A stretch of 64,000 nt of DNA from Adineta ricciae (GCA_905250025.1 CAJNOJ010000075.1:1-64000); one strand, 5' to 3'; counted from the first letter of the stretch, positions 1 through 11,830 are shown. Notes: generated from the sequence alone by a model not told the origin. Program-made: numbers and translations.

Positions 1-5
1 AAGAA

Positions 6-1072
6 ATGCCACGATCAAGAAGCGCATCATCCTCTGCCTCGCGACGCTCTCGTTCGCCTCGCTCCGACCGTGAAAATAGTAGTGAACGACCGAACGAATT
101 TCGTGTACATGTTGCCGAACTAGCTCCTGGTGTCGATGTCAGTGAAATACGTAAACTATTTCAACGATTTGGTACGATTCTCGACGTCTGGGTCGCTAGT
201 GCATCATGCTTCGCATTTGTGGTTTTTAAATATAAAGAAGACGCACAGAAAGCTATCGATCAAACGGATGGAAGGTATGACATATACGTAGATGTGAATG
301 AAATAGAATAATTATTGGATTCAGATTATTTGGGGATAGTCGATTAAAAGTTACATGGGCACGACCAAGAGCTCGACATCGTTCGAACCGACACGATCCA
401 AACATGCGATGTTATCAGTGTGGACAACGCGGACATTTCAGGTAAAGAATGATCGGAGACGTCCGTTTCGTCGCATGAAGTTTGAATTTAGTCGCGAATG
501 CGATGGTCAAATGACAGAAGCACGTTCATCACGTCGCCGAACTGATGATCGTAGTCGGCATTCAGCATCAAGCTATGATCGCCGTCCGAGGTATGGTTGG
601 ATACTAATATTGAAAGACAATAAATTTGGGTCATTGGTTATACGTATGTTTGTATCTTTCTGGATGTATAACAAATTTTGGGAGATATTGAAAGCTAAGA
701 TAGAGAAGAAAGTCGTACATGAACTGAAAAGTAGCATTTGTAAAGATAAAAAAATTTCATTCTTCTGGGACTTGGTTGTTTGGAGCACAATTTTATGTTG
801 TGGAAATGAGACGTAGAGATATAAACGACGATTTCGGATTCATATGGAACTTTAGGTCACGTTCACCACTACCACCACCGTCGTCATTACAACCGCCGAG
901 CTATTTTCGATATGGATTTCCAATGCATCCATCGTTGTCGCGACGATACGATCCATACTTTGATGGATATTTCCCACCGATGGATCGATTGAATGGTCAT
1001 GAACATCGCTATAGAGATCGTGGTGCACGAATTACACCGCCGTCGACTAGCACCAGATACCATCGTCGGTAA
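6..1072 (+). CDS. SR-type splicing factor with RRM, CCHC zinc knuckle and RS segments
   Basis: Likely nuclear pre-mRNA splicing regulator of the SRSF7/RSZ kind. Model: exons 6-274, 325-441, 492-590, 856-1072 (233 aa); the two first introns are 50 nt each. The N-terminus (about 1-25) is Arg/Ser-rich, followed by an RRM (about 30-110, with an RNP1-like SCFAFVVF) and a CCHC knuckle of spacing C-x2-C-x4-H-x4-C (CYQCGQRGHFSREC). The knuckle forms only after the 442-491 intron is removed, which validates that splice. A basic RS-like stretch and a Pro/Tyr-rich tail follow. Having an RS segment before the RRM is unusual, because SRSF7 starts with the RRM. The ATG at 6 is very close to the window edge, so an upstream exon cannot be excluded. 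The family call is firm; the orthologue is not. Confidence 0.8.
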
Positions 1073-1555
1073 AAATGAAATCTTCGTCACGTTTCCTTTT
1101 ATATAATCTTACTTCAATTCTTAGGTAATCAAATCTAGCAGACCTATATTCTTTTCTTTTCTTCTTATTCAAAAAGACTTTTTGTACGTGTTTTGCACGA
1201 ACACTAAACTTCTTATCTGTGCTTTTTCTTTCTATTCATAATGACGAATTTAGAAGACAAATCCTATTGATGAACGTGATATTTGGTGTTTTCTCTCAGC
1301 TCGTTCAAATTCGACTATTGTATTGTATTCTCGTATGTTGCTGTTGTTTTGCTTTTAAATTCATTTTATCTTTGAATCTCAGCCGTTTAAACAATCTTGT
1401 ATGTTGATGTCTTTCATGCATTGTGATCGATTTCTGATGCTATTATTATCAAGGAAGAAAACAAAATATTGATCAATGATCGCTCGTTGTTTTGTGTATA
1501 CGTAGAAGAATTGCTTTTGTTGTACTTTGACTTCTTGTATTACATTTCGCTATAA
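1073..1555. other. Intergenic region between SR gene and FAR
   Basis: T-rich 3' UTR-like and 5' flanking sequence between two collinear genes. No convincing coding potential, RNA gene or repeat was seen. Confidence 0.5.
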
Positions 1556-3795
1556 ATGTTCTCCTTTATTGAATATTCAGATAGACATAGCATGTCAGCA
1601 AGCACAGAAACAAGTGAGATTGCTGATTTTTACAAAAACAAATCAGTGTTTATCACTGGTGCAACTGGCTTCATTGGAAAACAATTGGTCGAAAAACTAG
1701 TTCGATCATGTCCAGGTGAGAATTATTTGTATTCGCTTTGTCATTGAATATTTCGGCCAATTAAGATGTCGAACATATTTACCTTCTCATAAGACCAAAG
1801 CGAGGCCACGATGTCGCTGATCGTCTCAGAGAATTACTGTCGAGCACGGTAAGCAAACCAGTACCATCAATCTTTGTCGCACTTATACGATTATCTGTAG
1901 TTATTTGATCTTGTGCGATCGACAAATCCGAATTTCGAACAAAAAATTATCGCTGTGCAGGGTGATATACTCGATCCAAATTTTGGTTTAAATGCATCGG
2001 ACGAAAGTACACTGATTGAAAATTGTCATATTGTCTTCCATTCAGCTGCAACTGTCCGTTTTCATGAACCGCTTCGGTATTGTATACACCAACATTTATT
2101 ATTGATGAGCCACATTACTTTCGATTCATTTAGTCTGGCGATTCAGATGAATGTTGCATCAGTGAAGAAATTGCTTGTTTTATGTCATAAAATGAAAAAA
2201 CTACAAGTAAACTTTCGATGTATGCTTGAGGAAAAGACTTCATTTCGTCTTGTTTAGTCTGTTGTTCACGTATCGACAGCTTATGCTAATTGCAACCGTA
2301 ATGATATAGCCGAAATGGTATACCCACCACCGATTCAACCATCGAAACTATTAGATGCTAGTGAATGGATGGATGATCAAGTGTTCGATGTTCTAACTAC
2401 GAAGCTCATTAATGATCGACCGAATACATATACATTCACGAAAGCACTTGCTGAATATGTCATATCTCAAGAAGGTAACGATTTACCATTGGCTATTATA
2501 CGTCCATCAATTGTTGGATCATCATGGCGCGAACCGATGCCGGTAGAATTCTGTTAAAGAGTTTTCTGAATAGTAAACGTTGTGTTGGTTATTTCCAGGG
2601 TTGGATTGATAATTATAACGGTCCAAGTGGAATGATTGTTGCAGTATGTACCAAACTATCCAGAATGAATCAAACTATATTTGATTTTGCATTTAGACTG
2701 GCAAAGGTATGCTTCGAACAATGTTAGGAAGTTTGTCATCTATAGCAGATATCGTTCCTGTCGATGTTTGTGTAAACATGATGATAGCTGTCGGTTGGTA
2801 TAGAGCAATAAAAAAGTAAATACGGATTGCTTGTGCACCGAATCCTACTTCACATTTAATACGTGTGTTATTAACCAACAACATTTGGGATTTTATCGGA
2901 CGACTTTGATTAAAATCTTATTTTTGTTAGTTCGAAAACTATTCCAGTGTATCATTGCTGTACTGGTCATTTGGGTTCATTAACATGGGGTAACATAACG
3001 CAAATCGGTCTACGCCATCTTGATACCATATGTATGGAGAATGCAATTACATTTCCACATTTAACATTTACTCCTAATCGGTACGAAGAACTTCTGTCGG
3101 ACTGAACAACTTATTACTTTTCTTCTCATAGATTTCGTTATCATTATCAACGCTTTTTACAAGAAGTATTCCCAGCGTTTTTACTCGATTGTTACATGCG
3201 ATTAATTGGTCGAAAACCAATGTAAGAGACTACATGATATTCTTTCTGTTGGAATTTCGTCTTTTAGTTTCTTGAGATTATGCGATAAAATCTATAAAAG
3301 CGTACGAACGTTGAATTTCTTTACAATGCGATCGTGGACATTTCCATTAGATAATAGCATTAGTCTCCGGAATGAAATGACTGAAACTGATCAAAAAGTA
3401 AGCAAACTGTTTGAAGTAAAAGAATAATCATCAATGGATGGCTTTCGTATAGACTTTCAATTTTGATGTGAAAGATCTCGATTGGACTCAGTATTGGTAC
3501 AACTATTGTCTAGGCGCGAAACAATACCTGCTTCGAGAAGATCTGGCTCATATGTCGAAATGTCGTCAACGCAACCAACGGTAGACGATCGCAGTATGTG
3601 AATTTTGCCGATTTATTTGATGTATTTAGATTGAAACGTATACAAAATTTATTATGGTATACGGCTGTTGGTTTAATCATCAAACTGGTCTTTTTTCGAT
3701 CCGTTCGAATTCACCGAATGATTTTGATTCCACTTCGTTTTATCTTTTCAATACTTTCAATTATTGCCAAGAAGTTTTCAATGAATACAAAATAA
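1556..3795 (+). CDS. FAR: Fatty acyl-CoA reductase (alcohol-forming)
   Basis: Reduces long-chain fatty acyl-CoA to fatty alcohol with NADPH, feeding wax-ester and ether-lipid synthesis; the family acts at peroxisome or ER membranes. Twelve exons: 1556-1715, 1766-1848, 1901-2076, 2134-2206, 2258-2542, 2599-2643, 2697-2815, 2931-3080, 3132-3221, 3268-3397, 3453-3580, 3630-3795. They sum to 534 aa, close to the usual 500-550. The Rossmann motif TGATGFIGK is near residue 35. HSAATVRF and HVSTAYAN follow, then the catalytic Y-x3-K (YTFTK) and the diagnostic [15 protein letters not shown] junction across the 2543-2598 intron. The C-terminal sterile domain ends in a hydrophobic stretch ([15 protein letters not shown]) likely to anchor the protein. 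The alternative ATG at 1592 is possible. The orthologue among animal FAR1/FAR2-like copies is not resolved. Confidence 0.95.
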
Positions 3796-3949
3796 TGCAT
3801 GACTGTAATGAAAGAATTTTTTGCCTTTTCTTTTTATAGAAATATAAACATGACAAAAAAAAAGAAGTGACAAATCTAATAGAACAACAAACGCACACAT
3901 GCAGAAAATCAACTAGGAGATATCTACCATAAGAAATCATAATAATCAC

Positions 3950-4659
3950 TTAGTTCTTTTGTAATAAAAACTTGAATTTTTGTTTCATCATCGTTTCCGA
4001 GATCGAAAATGAGTTCTCTTGCTCTGTTTTAAAACAATTAGCTATTAAGTAATTGAAATTCGGACGTGGATGAACGATTTTGAATGATGACAATGATGGT
4101 GATGCCATTGACGAAGATAATGGAACCATACAATCATCATGTATACTAGGATACGTTGGAGATAACTCGCAAGTTTGACTATCGAATAAGTCCGGCAGGA
4201 TTTCAGGCACATTAAGATTTCGTTCTAATGGTACGAGACAATCAGTTTTCCGAATAAGATGATATCGACGTTTCCTGTTCGCGATATGAATCGGTGGAAA
4301 GCGTCGTTTCAGTTCAGCGCTTGTTAAAAGTTTGGGTTGATGAAAAAGTTGAGAAAGACAAGGACTAGCTGATGTACGCCGATCATAGGTCGCTGCTCGA
4401 GGTGGTGTTGAATAGCCAGCGTTCGATGGCGTGACTACAATAGAGGTTAGATGAACGATTCAGCAGTTTTAGGGTGAAATACGAACTGTGAATAGACGAT
4501 TGCTCGATCTCGGATGATGATCGAGATAACGATTCCATTTACCAAGATGTTCAAAACACTTTATCTGATTCTTCTCGTCCAAATTTTCATATAGAAACGT
4601 TAGCTGTTAGTTCTTTTTTTTCGTTGTGTTTCCACGTGTTCAGTTTGGTGATGATTCAT
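3950..4659 (-). CDS. Unrecognised basic/Ser-rich protein
   Basis: Not recognised. The best model on the minus strand is exons 4659-4636, 4603-4483 and 4434-3950 (209 aa). The intron 4482-4435 is a good 48-nt GT-AG intron, but 4635-4604 is only 32 nt, so the first exon is uncertain. The N-terminal part contains a motif-like stretch KCFEHLGKWNRYLDHHP. The middle has proline-directed sites (STPPR, SASP) followed by a basic patch (ELKRRFPPIHIANRKRRYHL). The C-terminus is Ser-rich and low in complexity. No membrane segment or enzyme motif is visible. The TPPR and basic patches suggest a phosphorylated nuclear or cell-cycle protein, but that is only inference. It is convergent with FAR, whose stop lies 155 nt away. 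Confidence 0.5.
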
Positions 4660-5276
4660 ATCGTGTTCTAGCAAGATAGACACACAGAAGGATGATAAGA
4701 TGAAGATCGCATCAAATAACGAGCATGATTTGTTCAATTTTCGACTCATTCAATGAACTGTTCAGGTGAAACAGATCCAAAATGTCTATGAACTGCTCTC
4801 TACTTTTCAGTCTCATTCTTATAGCTTGTTTTATAAATATTTCCTTGGCAAAGATGAATAGAAAATGTTCATTCTATTACGATTGATTTCGATGTCGAAT
4901 GAGACAAATGGACTTCCGAAAAAACAAAAGCAACTAAGAATTTTGTTATGCCATCAACTACAAAATGATCGATGATGTTCACACCATTTTTCCATGTTAG
5001 TACTAGCATCGGATTAGGAGCAAACGTAATGTTTAGTTAGCCAAAGATCGAAACGTAGACTATAACCTTATTCTGTTTCCTATAGATAAACGCCATCTGC
5101 AGGAAGCTGTTGATTTGCTCTTCTCAACGGATGACTGTCGATGGATAGATGAAAAACTTATTCAACCATCCAAAGTTTTCGTTGTCCTCGTGAAGGAACA
5201 GGAAAATAGTAGTAGTATTCGATTGAAATCAATTCGGTACATTTTGAAGACTTTGTTCCTGGAATATAATTCATTG
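4660..5276. other. Upstream region of Luc7 gene
   Basis: Mostly AT-rich sequence between the divergent unrecognised gene and the Luc7-like gene. A polypyrimidine-AG acceptor ends at 5085 and is followed by an open frame that runs from about 5115 into the Luc7 ATG at 5277. That frame could be an N-terminal extension or simply a spliced-leader-trimmed 5' UTR; the encoded residues do not resemble Luc7 proteins. Confidence 0.4.
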
Positions 5277-6749
5277 ATGGCTTTAGCTGCACAGCAATCA
5301 TTATTAGACGAATTGATGGGTAAAGGACGAAACGCAGGAAAAGGCGAGCACATTCAAAGAAGTCGCTTTGATGACCCCGATGTACCCATTTCTTGTTTGT
5401 TTCCTTTCCTCTCGCAAGCGTATGTATTCTTTCAGGTTTGTAAACTGATGCTTGTTGATTACTGTCCACATGAATTATTTATTAATACTCGACAAAATCT
5501 CGGTAACTATCGACTAAACTATTGATAAGTCAATACTCATCACAATTTTATTTTCTAGGCTTCTGTGATAAAAGTCATGAATCTCATCTTCAGAAAGAGT
5601 ATTAATTAAAACGTGGTGTACTCTATAAAACATTGGCAGGAGTTATGTTTTCTAGATATCAGTCAAGTTCACGTTATCGGAAACTTGGCTATGAAGAAGA
5701 ATTTGGTATTAAAAGAAAAGATCGTGTTCGACTTCTTCAATATCACGTTGTCTTTTCAGAACACTATCTTCAATCGTTGATTGCTGATGTGGAACGACGT
5801 ATCAAACGAGGACAAGAACGTTTACGTTTAACTCAAGGCGAACCAAATAGTGAGAACGATCCATTCCGTTTCCGAGTGAATAACAAAAGAAAATCTTTTC
5901 GTTTGCATGTTTACCAATAATCTATTTTCATATCTAGAACGAGCTGATTAGTAAAATCAAAGAAATCAGCGATGAAATCACATCTTACGTGTTAAAATCC
6001 GAAGAACTTGGTAATGCTTGTCAGATCGATGAAGCACAACACGTGCTGAGTCAATGCGAAGAACTACGAGAACAAAAGAACAACTTAGAATTGGTGGATT
6101 GAGATAAATGAATTTGTTCTAAAGCAAACTAAAGATTTGACTTTCTTCTAGCAATTAAACGAAGAAATTGTCAGAACAGAATCAAACAAATCGATGGAAG
6201 TCTGTAGTGTTTGTGGTTCATTTCTGGTTATTGGAGATATCCAAAGCCGTGTAGATGAGCACAACAGTGGCAAACAGCATGCTGGCTACGCAAAAATTAG
6301 AGCAACACTTGAAGCAATCGCTGTGAGTTAATCTTTAATATATACATTTTATCAAGTTTATCAATATCATTGAAATATGATACGAATCTAAGGTTACATG
6401 TTTCATTTCATTGTAGAAACGTAAGTCTGAAGCGCTTGAAAAAGAGCGAACTGAAAGTTCACAAAAGCAAGAGACTTCTAGTCGAAAACGAGTAATGATG
6501 TGTTTATCTCCAGGTAATCGTAGTCGAATTCTTTTACAATAGAATCGATTGAAATCGCAAGATATAAAGTCGAATCGACGTCACTCACCCTCGCCGCCAT
6601 CTCATCGTCATCATTCTTCGCGGTTGGTTGACTGACTAGCTTTGAATTGTACGTTAAGAGCTGACTTTTCTAGTGAAAAACCTGCTCATCATTATCATCA
6701 TAAACATCGGCGTTCTTCGCCGACTGATCATCGTCGTCATCGACAATAA
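5277..6749 (+). CDS. LUC7L: Luc7-like U1 snRNP-associated splicing factor
   Basis: U1 snRNP-associated protein that helps choose 5' splice sites. Exons: 5277-5381, 5436-5502, 5559-5598, 5656-5875, 5938-6093, 6152-6322, 6417-6491, 6543-6622, 6674-6749 (329 aa). The N-terminus (ALAAQQSLLDELMGKGRN) matches the family start, so the ATG at 5277 was chosen over an in-frame upstream one. The first zinc-binding region is VCKLMLVDYCPHELF then GFCDKSHESH. A helical region follows, then the second C2H2-type finger (CSVCGSFLVIGD ... DEHNSGKQHAGY). The C-terminus is His/Arg/Ser-rich, a short RS-like tail. The next gene starts 119 nt downstream on the same strand. Confidence 0.93.
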
Positions 6750-6860
6750 AGCTTCGCAAATACTTTCCGTTTTCTTGTTATCGAGCCAATAATTGACATA
6801 CATGTCTTCCTATAAGCATTTCTGTGTATTATAAGATTTGACGAGGAAAATATTCAATTG

Positions 6861-6866
6861 TTTCAG
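6861..6866 (+). promoter_or_regulatory. Putative spliced-leader trans-splice acceptor before PKA-R
   Basis: TTGTTTCAG ends 2 nt before the ATG at 6869, and the upstream gene stops only 119 nt earlier. No in-frame upstream donor is needed. The arrangement fits trans-splicing of a downstream cistron; inferred, not proven. Confidence 0.5.
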
Positions 6867-6868
6867 AT

Positions 6869-8298
6869 ATGACTTCATCGTCGACAGATGTCGAATTGTT
6901 ATTACGACAATGTGAAGATTACATGAATGATAATGATATTATGAATTTAGTCAAACAATGTTTACATAGTTTGTGTATTCATCAACCAGAGAATCCTGTT
7001 CATTTTTTAAAACAATATTTTTCTGGCGAACAGTATGATCAGGTTAGGCATGCGTACGTGATTCTTGCTGTAGTCATGACATGAACTTGTAAATTCTAGG
7101 ATCCATCGACGATCGATGGCAACCAAATTCAATATCCGTTACTAGTGAAAAAACGTCGTGGAGCTGTTTCATCGAAATCTTCATCGGGTATACATGGTGC
7201 GATTTCATTTGTTCGAGAAGTTGTGCAAAAAGATTACGCTACGATGTGTGCTCTATCGGAAGCAATTAAAAAGAATATCCTATTCAGGTATCCGTGTGAT
7301 CAGTGGAAAAACAGTAGCTTATTCTGTATGTTTGTATTCGTTAGTCATCTAGATGAAAATGAACGTGCACAAATATTCGACGCCATGTTTCCAGAAATTC
7401 ATCTCGCTGGTGACACGATCATTCAACAGGGTGAAAAAGGTGAAAATTTCTACATTATTGATAAAGGTGAAGTCAATGTAAGTGAATATTTCTCTCGTCA
7501 ATGGTTATGACCTATTTTTACCATTTTAGGTTTATATCAATGACGAATTAGTGACGAGTATTGGAGAATGTTCAAGTTTTGGTGAACTCGCTCTTATCTA
7601 TGGTACACCGCGCGCCGCAACAGTGAAAGCCAAAACAGATGTTAAACTTTGGTCTCTACTGGGAGAAACTTATCGAAGGATATTGATGGATTCCACTATC
7701 AAAAAACGGAAGATGTACGAAGAATTTCTCAGTAAAGTTTCAATATTGGGTAAGATGACTTTCGAATAAGATATCGACGCTATTATAACATTCATTAGAA
7801 ACATTGGACGAATGGGAACGTTTAACTGTAGCTGACTCACTCGAACCCATTCAGTTTGAAGATGGCGACATCGTGGTCAAACAGGGTGATCCTGGTGATG
7901 ACTTTTTTATCATCGTTGAAGTAAATTTTTCCTCCTGAGTACTATTAAAAATGCGTTCATTCCAGGGAAATGGTATTGTCTATCAAAAAACATCAGAATC
8001 ACCTCAAGCTGTTGAGGTTGACACACTTGGTCCTGGGAATTATTTTGGTGAAATAGCATTGCTTTGCAATCGTCCGCGTGTTGCTACAGTAGTTGCTAAG
8101 GGTACTCTAAAATGTGTGAAAATGGATCGCGCGCGATTCGAACGCGTTCTCGGTCCAATCCAAGATATTTTGAAACGAAATATTCCACGTTATAATTCAG
8201 TTATACGTCTTGATCAGTTACGAGCAGCAGCAGCAGCAACTACCGCTACTCCAGCAATCTCAGATAATAATCCCAATAATGACGAATCTTCTCAATAA
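6869..8298 (+). CDS. PRKAR1: cAMP-dependent protein kinase type I regulatory subunit
   Basis: Holds the PKA catalytic subunit inactive until cAMP binds. Exons: 6869-7042, 7100-7287, 7345-7477, 7530-7749, 7799-7920, 7966-8298 (389 aa, near the family's roughly 380). The N-terminal dimerisation/docking helix region is followed by the pseudosubstrate RRGAVS; alanine in place of serine marks type I. Two tandem cyclic-nucleotide-binding domains follow, each with the phosphate-binding cassette: [16 protein letters not shown] in domain A and [16 protein letters not shown] in domain B. Both key Arg residues are present, so both sites should bind cAMP. A short Ala/Thr-rich tail ends the protein. It is the middle gene of a three-gene collinear cluster. 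Confidence 0.95.
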
Positions 8299-8600
8299 CT
8301 TGAATCATGTCAGAATATTTGTTTATTTCTATTGTTTTAATCGTATTCGTTCGATGTACTCTTTTTGCAAAAATAATAAATCCAGTGTGAATTGTATTTC
8401 AGATCCTCCGAAGAATTGGTAAGTCATATTCATTCTGTCAATTGTATAACCATTTTTGTTCTTTATTTTCTAGCTTTTGTACATAATAACACAGAGCCGA
8501 CAGATACGAATTTCTTATTTTTATTTATTTTTTCTTATCCATCTAAATAAAATTTTCTTTGTGTTTACTTTTTCATTGATTCAATATGAATCTATGTTTG

Positions 8601-8609
8601 TACTTTTAG
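8601..8609 (+). promoter_or_regulatory. Putative trans-splice acceptor before PCCB
   Basis: A T-rich tract ending in TTTTAG at 8609 lies 5 nt before the ATG at 8615. The gene upstream ends 316 nt away on the same strand. Inferred spliced-leader addition site. Confidence 0.45.
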
Positions 8610-8614
8610 AAGAA

Positions 8615-10748
8615 ATGCTTCGCAGTTTATCAGCTCTACGCGTGCTCACTAATGGCTATAACCAAGTTCGACTGTTAACAACGGGTAGTTCGAATACATT
8701 GAAAGTCAAAGAAGAAGTTAAGCGTGTCGGACAATTAGCTTTACTCGGTGGAGGAAAAAAACGTATTGATTCTCAACATAAAAAAGGTAAAAGGATTTCA
8801 GTGGTGAAAATTCTTCCAACTATCTTGGTTTGATTTCAGGCAAATTAACTGCACGTGAAAGAATCGAAGTTTTATTGGATGAAGATTCATTCCGCGAGTA
8901 TGATATGTTTATGCAACATCGTTGCTCAGACTTCGGCATGGAAAAGGAGAAATATTATGGTGATTCTGTCATAACCGGTTCTGGTTTGATCAATGGTCGA
9001 CCAGTTTACATCTTTTCACAAGATTTTACTGTTTTCGGTGGAAGTTTATCCAGTGTTCATGCAGCTAAAATATGCAAAATTATGGATCAAGCTATGCTGG
9101 TTGGCGCGCCAGTGATTGGCTTGAATGATAGTGGCGGTGCTCGAATTCAAGAAGGTGTCGAGTCACTTGCAGGTTATGCAGATATTTTTCAACGAAATGT
9201 CATGGCCAGTGGTGTTATTCCACAACTTTCACTAATCATGGTAAGATAAACCAAAAAATACTTGATTCAATCATACTCGTCAAATAGTTGATTATAAGGT
9301 CGCGAGTGCAGTCGAACTCGCTTTTGTTTTGAGCTTGATCTTATTAGCATGATATTACAGATAAAAACAACTCCTTCGATTCCTTCGGCTTGATCCCCTG
9401 GATATAATACCATATTGAATTTCTTTTAATCTATGCTATTCACATAATGTATCATGTTTTTTTTGCTCGTCTGTAGGGGCCTTGCGCAGGCGGTGCTGTT
9501 TACTCTCCTGCCTTGACCGATTTTATTTTTATGGTGCGTCAAACATCGTACCTATTTATCACTGGTCCTGATGTCGTACAATCTGTAACCAACGAGACTG
9601 TAACACAGGATGAATTAGGTGGAGCTGGTCCCCATATGGCGAAAAGTGGAGTAGCGCATGGTGCCTACGACAACGATATCGATACCTTATTACGTACACG
9701 GGAACTGTTCAATTTCTTGCCTCTATCGAATCGAGACCATGCACCTGTCATTCGTCGATCGGATGATAGTCCAAATCGAATCGCTTATTCATTAGACACA
9801 GTTGTACCATTGGAAACAACAGCTGCCTACGATATGAAAGAAGTTGTAAGTAACCATGCGTAGAAAAATATACGACGATCTACTTTTGATTGTCCTCCTT
9901 CTTTCGCAACAGATTAATGCTGTTATTGACGAAGAAGATTTCTTTGAAATCATGCCTGAATTTGCCAAGAACATTATCATTGGTAAGCGCGAGACAAATC
10001 GGCTTAAATATGCTCTTTTTGTCCATTCAAGGATTTGCACGCATGAATGGTCAAACTGTTGGTATTGTTGCTAATCAACCTAAGGTAGCAGCCGGTTGCT
10101 TAGATATCAACTCCTCGGTCAAAGGAGCTCGTTTTGTTCGATTCTGCGATGCGTTCCATATTCCAATCATAACTTTTGTTGACGTACCGGGTAAGTCTGT
10201 TTGCAGAACAGAATTCATTGACAACTCAACAGAACAAATCGTTTCCAGGATTTTTACCGGGTACTGCTCAAGAACATAACGGAATCATTCGACACGGAGC
10301 TAAACTTTTGTTTGCTTACGCCGAAGCAACTGTACCTAAGATCACTGTCATTACTCGTAAAGCGTATGGTGGAGCGTATGACGTCATGTCATCAAAGCAC
10401 CTTCGCGGTGATATGAATTATGCGTGGCCAACTGCTGAAGTATAATTGAGAAGAAGAATTTTGGACTAGTTCTCATATTCTTGCTCTGCCTTTCTCTAGG
10501 TTGCCGTCATGGGTGCTCAAGGTGCAGTAAAAATCATATTCCGTGGAAACCATGGCGATGATGTTAAGCAACGTGAAGCTGAATATATTGATAAATTCGC
10601 CAATCCATTCCCGGCTGCCGTTCGAGGTTTCGTCGACGACATTATTGAGCCAAACACAACTCGTCAACGTATTTGCCGCGATTTAGCACTCTTAGCTAAC
10701 AAAAAGTTGAAAAACCCCAAGAAGAAACATGCAAATATTCCGCTCTAA
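8615..10748 (+). CDS. PCCB: Propionyl-CoA carboxylase beta chain, mitochondrial
   Basis: Carboxyltransferase half of propionyl-CoA carboxylase, which converts propionyl-CoA to methylmalonyl-CoA in mitochondria during odd-chain fatty acid and branched amino-acid breakdown. Exons: 8615-8786, 8840-9240, 9477-9845, 9913-9982, 10032-10190, 10249-10439, 10500-10748 (536 aa; human about 539). The N-terminus ([19 protein letters not shown]) is Arg-rich and lacks acids, as in a mitochondrial presequence. The carboxyltransferase N-half has [20 protein letters not shown] and [16 protein letters not shown]; the C-half has [23 protein letters not shown] and [14 protein letters not shown]. The biotin-bearing alpha subunit is not in this window. 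Confidence 0.97.
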
Positions 10749-11164
10749 AATCTCTCAACAGTAGACTAGCTTGAAGATGACGATGAAGAACAATGAGAAC
10801 ATACTCCCATGATTGATGATCTTTTTTGCGCTTTTGTAGTTTCCTTCTGTAGTAGTCTTAATAAATTACAGAAAAAAACAAACAAACAGGCTTATAAACA
10901 TTGACAAACATGAACAAAACGCAGATGAAATAAAAAACAATTCTATTCGCAATGTGGAGATTAATTAATAGGAAGGAAATCATACAAAGGATGGATTACA
11001 TCCGACATGTTAAAACAATTCGTTTTAACTACGCTATGAAAAGACTCGTCATGTTGACAAAGACAAGACACACGCAATCAGCAGATACTATACATTTACT
11101 ATATCTGTCATAATGCCAAAAAAGTATAAGTAAGTACAAATAAAAGTCTTGAAAGTTTGCTTAA
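10749..11164. other. Convergent 3' flank between PCCB and EF-hand gene
   Basis: AT-rich sequence separating two convergent genes. It contains polyadenylation-like AATAAA-type hexamers on both strands (for example AATAAATT near 10860). No coding signal was seen. Confidence 0.4.
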
Positions 11165-11830
11165 TTAAAACGCACTGCATAAAAGTGCAAATTCACTTTT
11201 ATCTAAGAGTCCATCCCCGTTTCTGTCAGCAACGCTGATCATTTCCTCGATGTCGCGTTTGGATAACTTCTCTCCAGTTAATCGTTTCATAACTTTGCGT
11301 AACTCTTTCGGTTCGATGAACCCATTCTTATCCAAATCATAACAATTGAATAAGGTTTCCACATCGAATTCCATCTTCGGTACTGATAAAACATCGAAAT
11401 CTTCGGTTAGTGTTAGATGATCATTGGTGTTGACTGCTAATTTTGATTCAAGAAATTGAACAAAGTCATTATAACTCAAGACATGTGAGTTGCCACTTCG
11501 GTTCGCTTCGGCGAACATCTGCCGGATGAAACGTTTGTCAACAGCTTTATAGCCTAAATCATGCATAACAGATTGAAATTCTTTGATGCTCAATTTTCCA
11601 TCACGGTTCTTGTCAAAATAAGTAAATGCTTTGCGAGCATTGACTTGAGAGATTCGTCGTGAATGACTTGGTGACAAACGTAAATGGAAGTTGTTTGATG
11701 AACTTGTCGAGGACACTGATGACGCCAATCGACTACGAGCAAGTTTCGGCGATGGACTTTCGGGAATATCTTCAGTGACGCCGTGAACAGCGGCGGCGAG
11801 TTCAGGAACGATTTGACATTTGAACGCCAT
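11165..11830 (-). CDS. EF-hand calcium-binding protein (calmodulin-like)
   Basis: Single-exon gene of 221 aa. A Ser-rich N-terminal extension (about 1-60) precedes four EF-hand positions arranged as in calmodulin. EF1 (DKNRDGKLSIKE), EF3 (DLDKNGFIEPKE) and EF4 (DRNGDGLLDKSE) have canonical 12-residue loops with acidic positions 1, 3, 5 and 12. EF2 (around ANRSGNSHVLSYND) is degenerate and probably does not bind Ca2+. It is likely a cytosolic Ca2+ sensor, target unknown. The extension before EF1 and the weak second hand distinguish it from true calmodulin. Its upstream side faces about 3 kb of non-coding DNA with repeated CRE-type sites, so it may be under complex control. Confidence 0.88.
   Translation of the reverse strand: MAFKCQIVPELAAAVHGVTEDIPESPSPKLARSRLASSVSSTSSSNNFHLRLSPSHSRRISQVNARKAFTYFDKNRDGKLSIKEFQSVMHDLGYKAVDKRFIRQMFAEANRSGNSHVLSYNDFVQFLESKLAVNTNDHLTLTEDFDVLSVPKMEFDVETLFNCYDLDKNGFIEPKELRKVMKRLTGEKLSKRDIEEMISVADRNGDGLLDKSEFALLCSAF

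Noticed and set aside
5115-5276. In-frame extension upstream of the Luc7 ATG
   Set aside because: Luc7 proteins begin at the equivalent of MALAAQQSLLDELMG; the extra residues match nothing, and an acceptor-like AG at 5085 suggests 5' UTR. Kept only as a note.
5158-5469. Long antisense frames over Luc7 and other genes (also 11590-12003, 28244-28456)
   Set aside because: They are antisense shadows of confirmed exons with no independent motifs.
9250-9476. Possible tRNA-like sequence in a PCCB intron (CGAGTGCAGTCGAACTCG)
   Set aside because: It is only a short hairpin; no acceptor stem, D-loop or T-loop consensus could be built.
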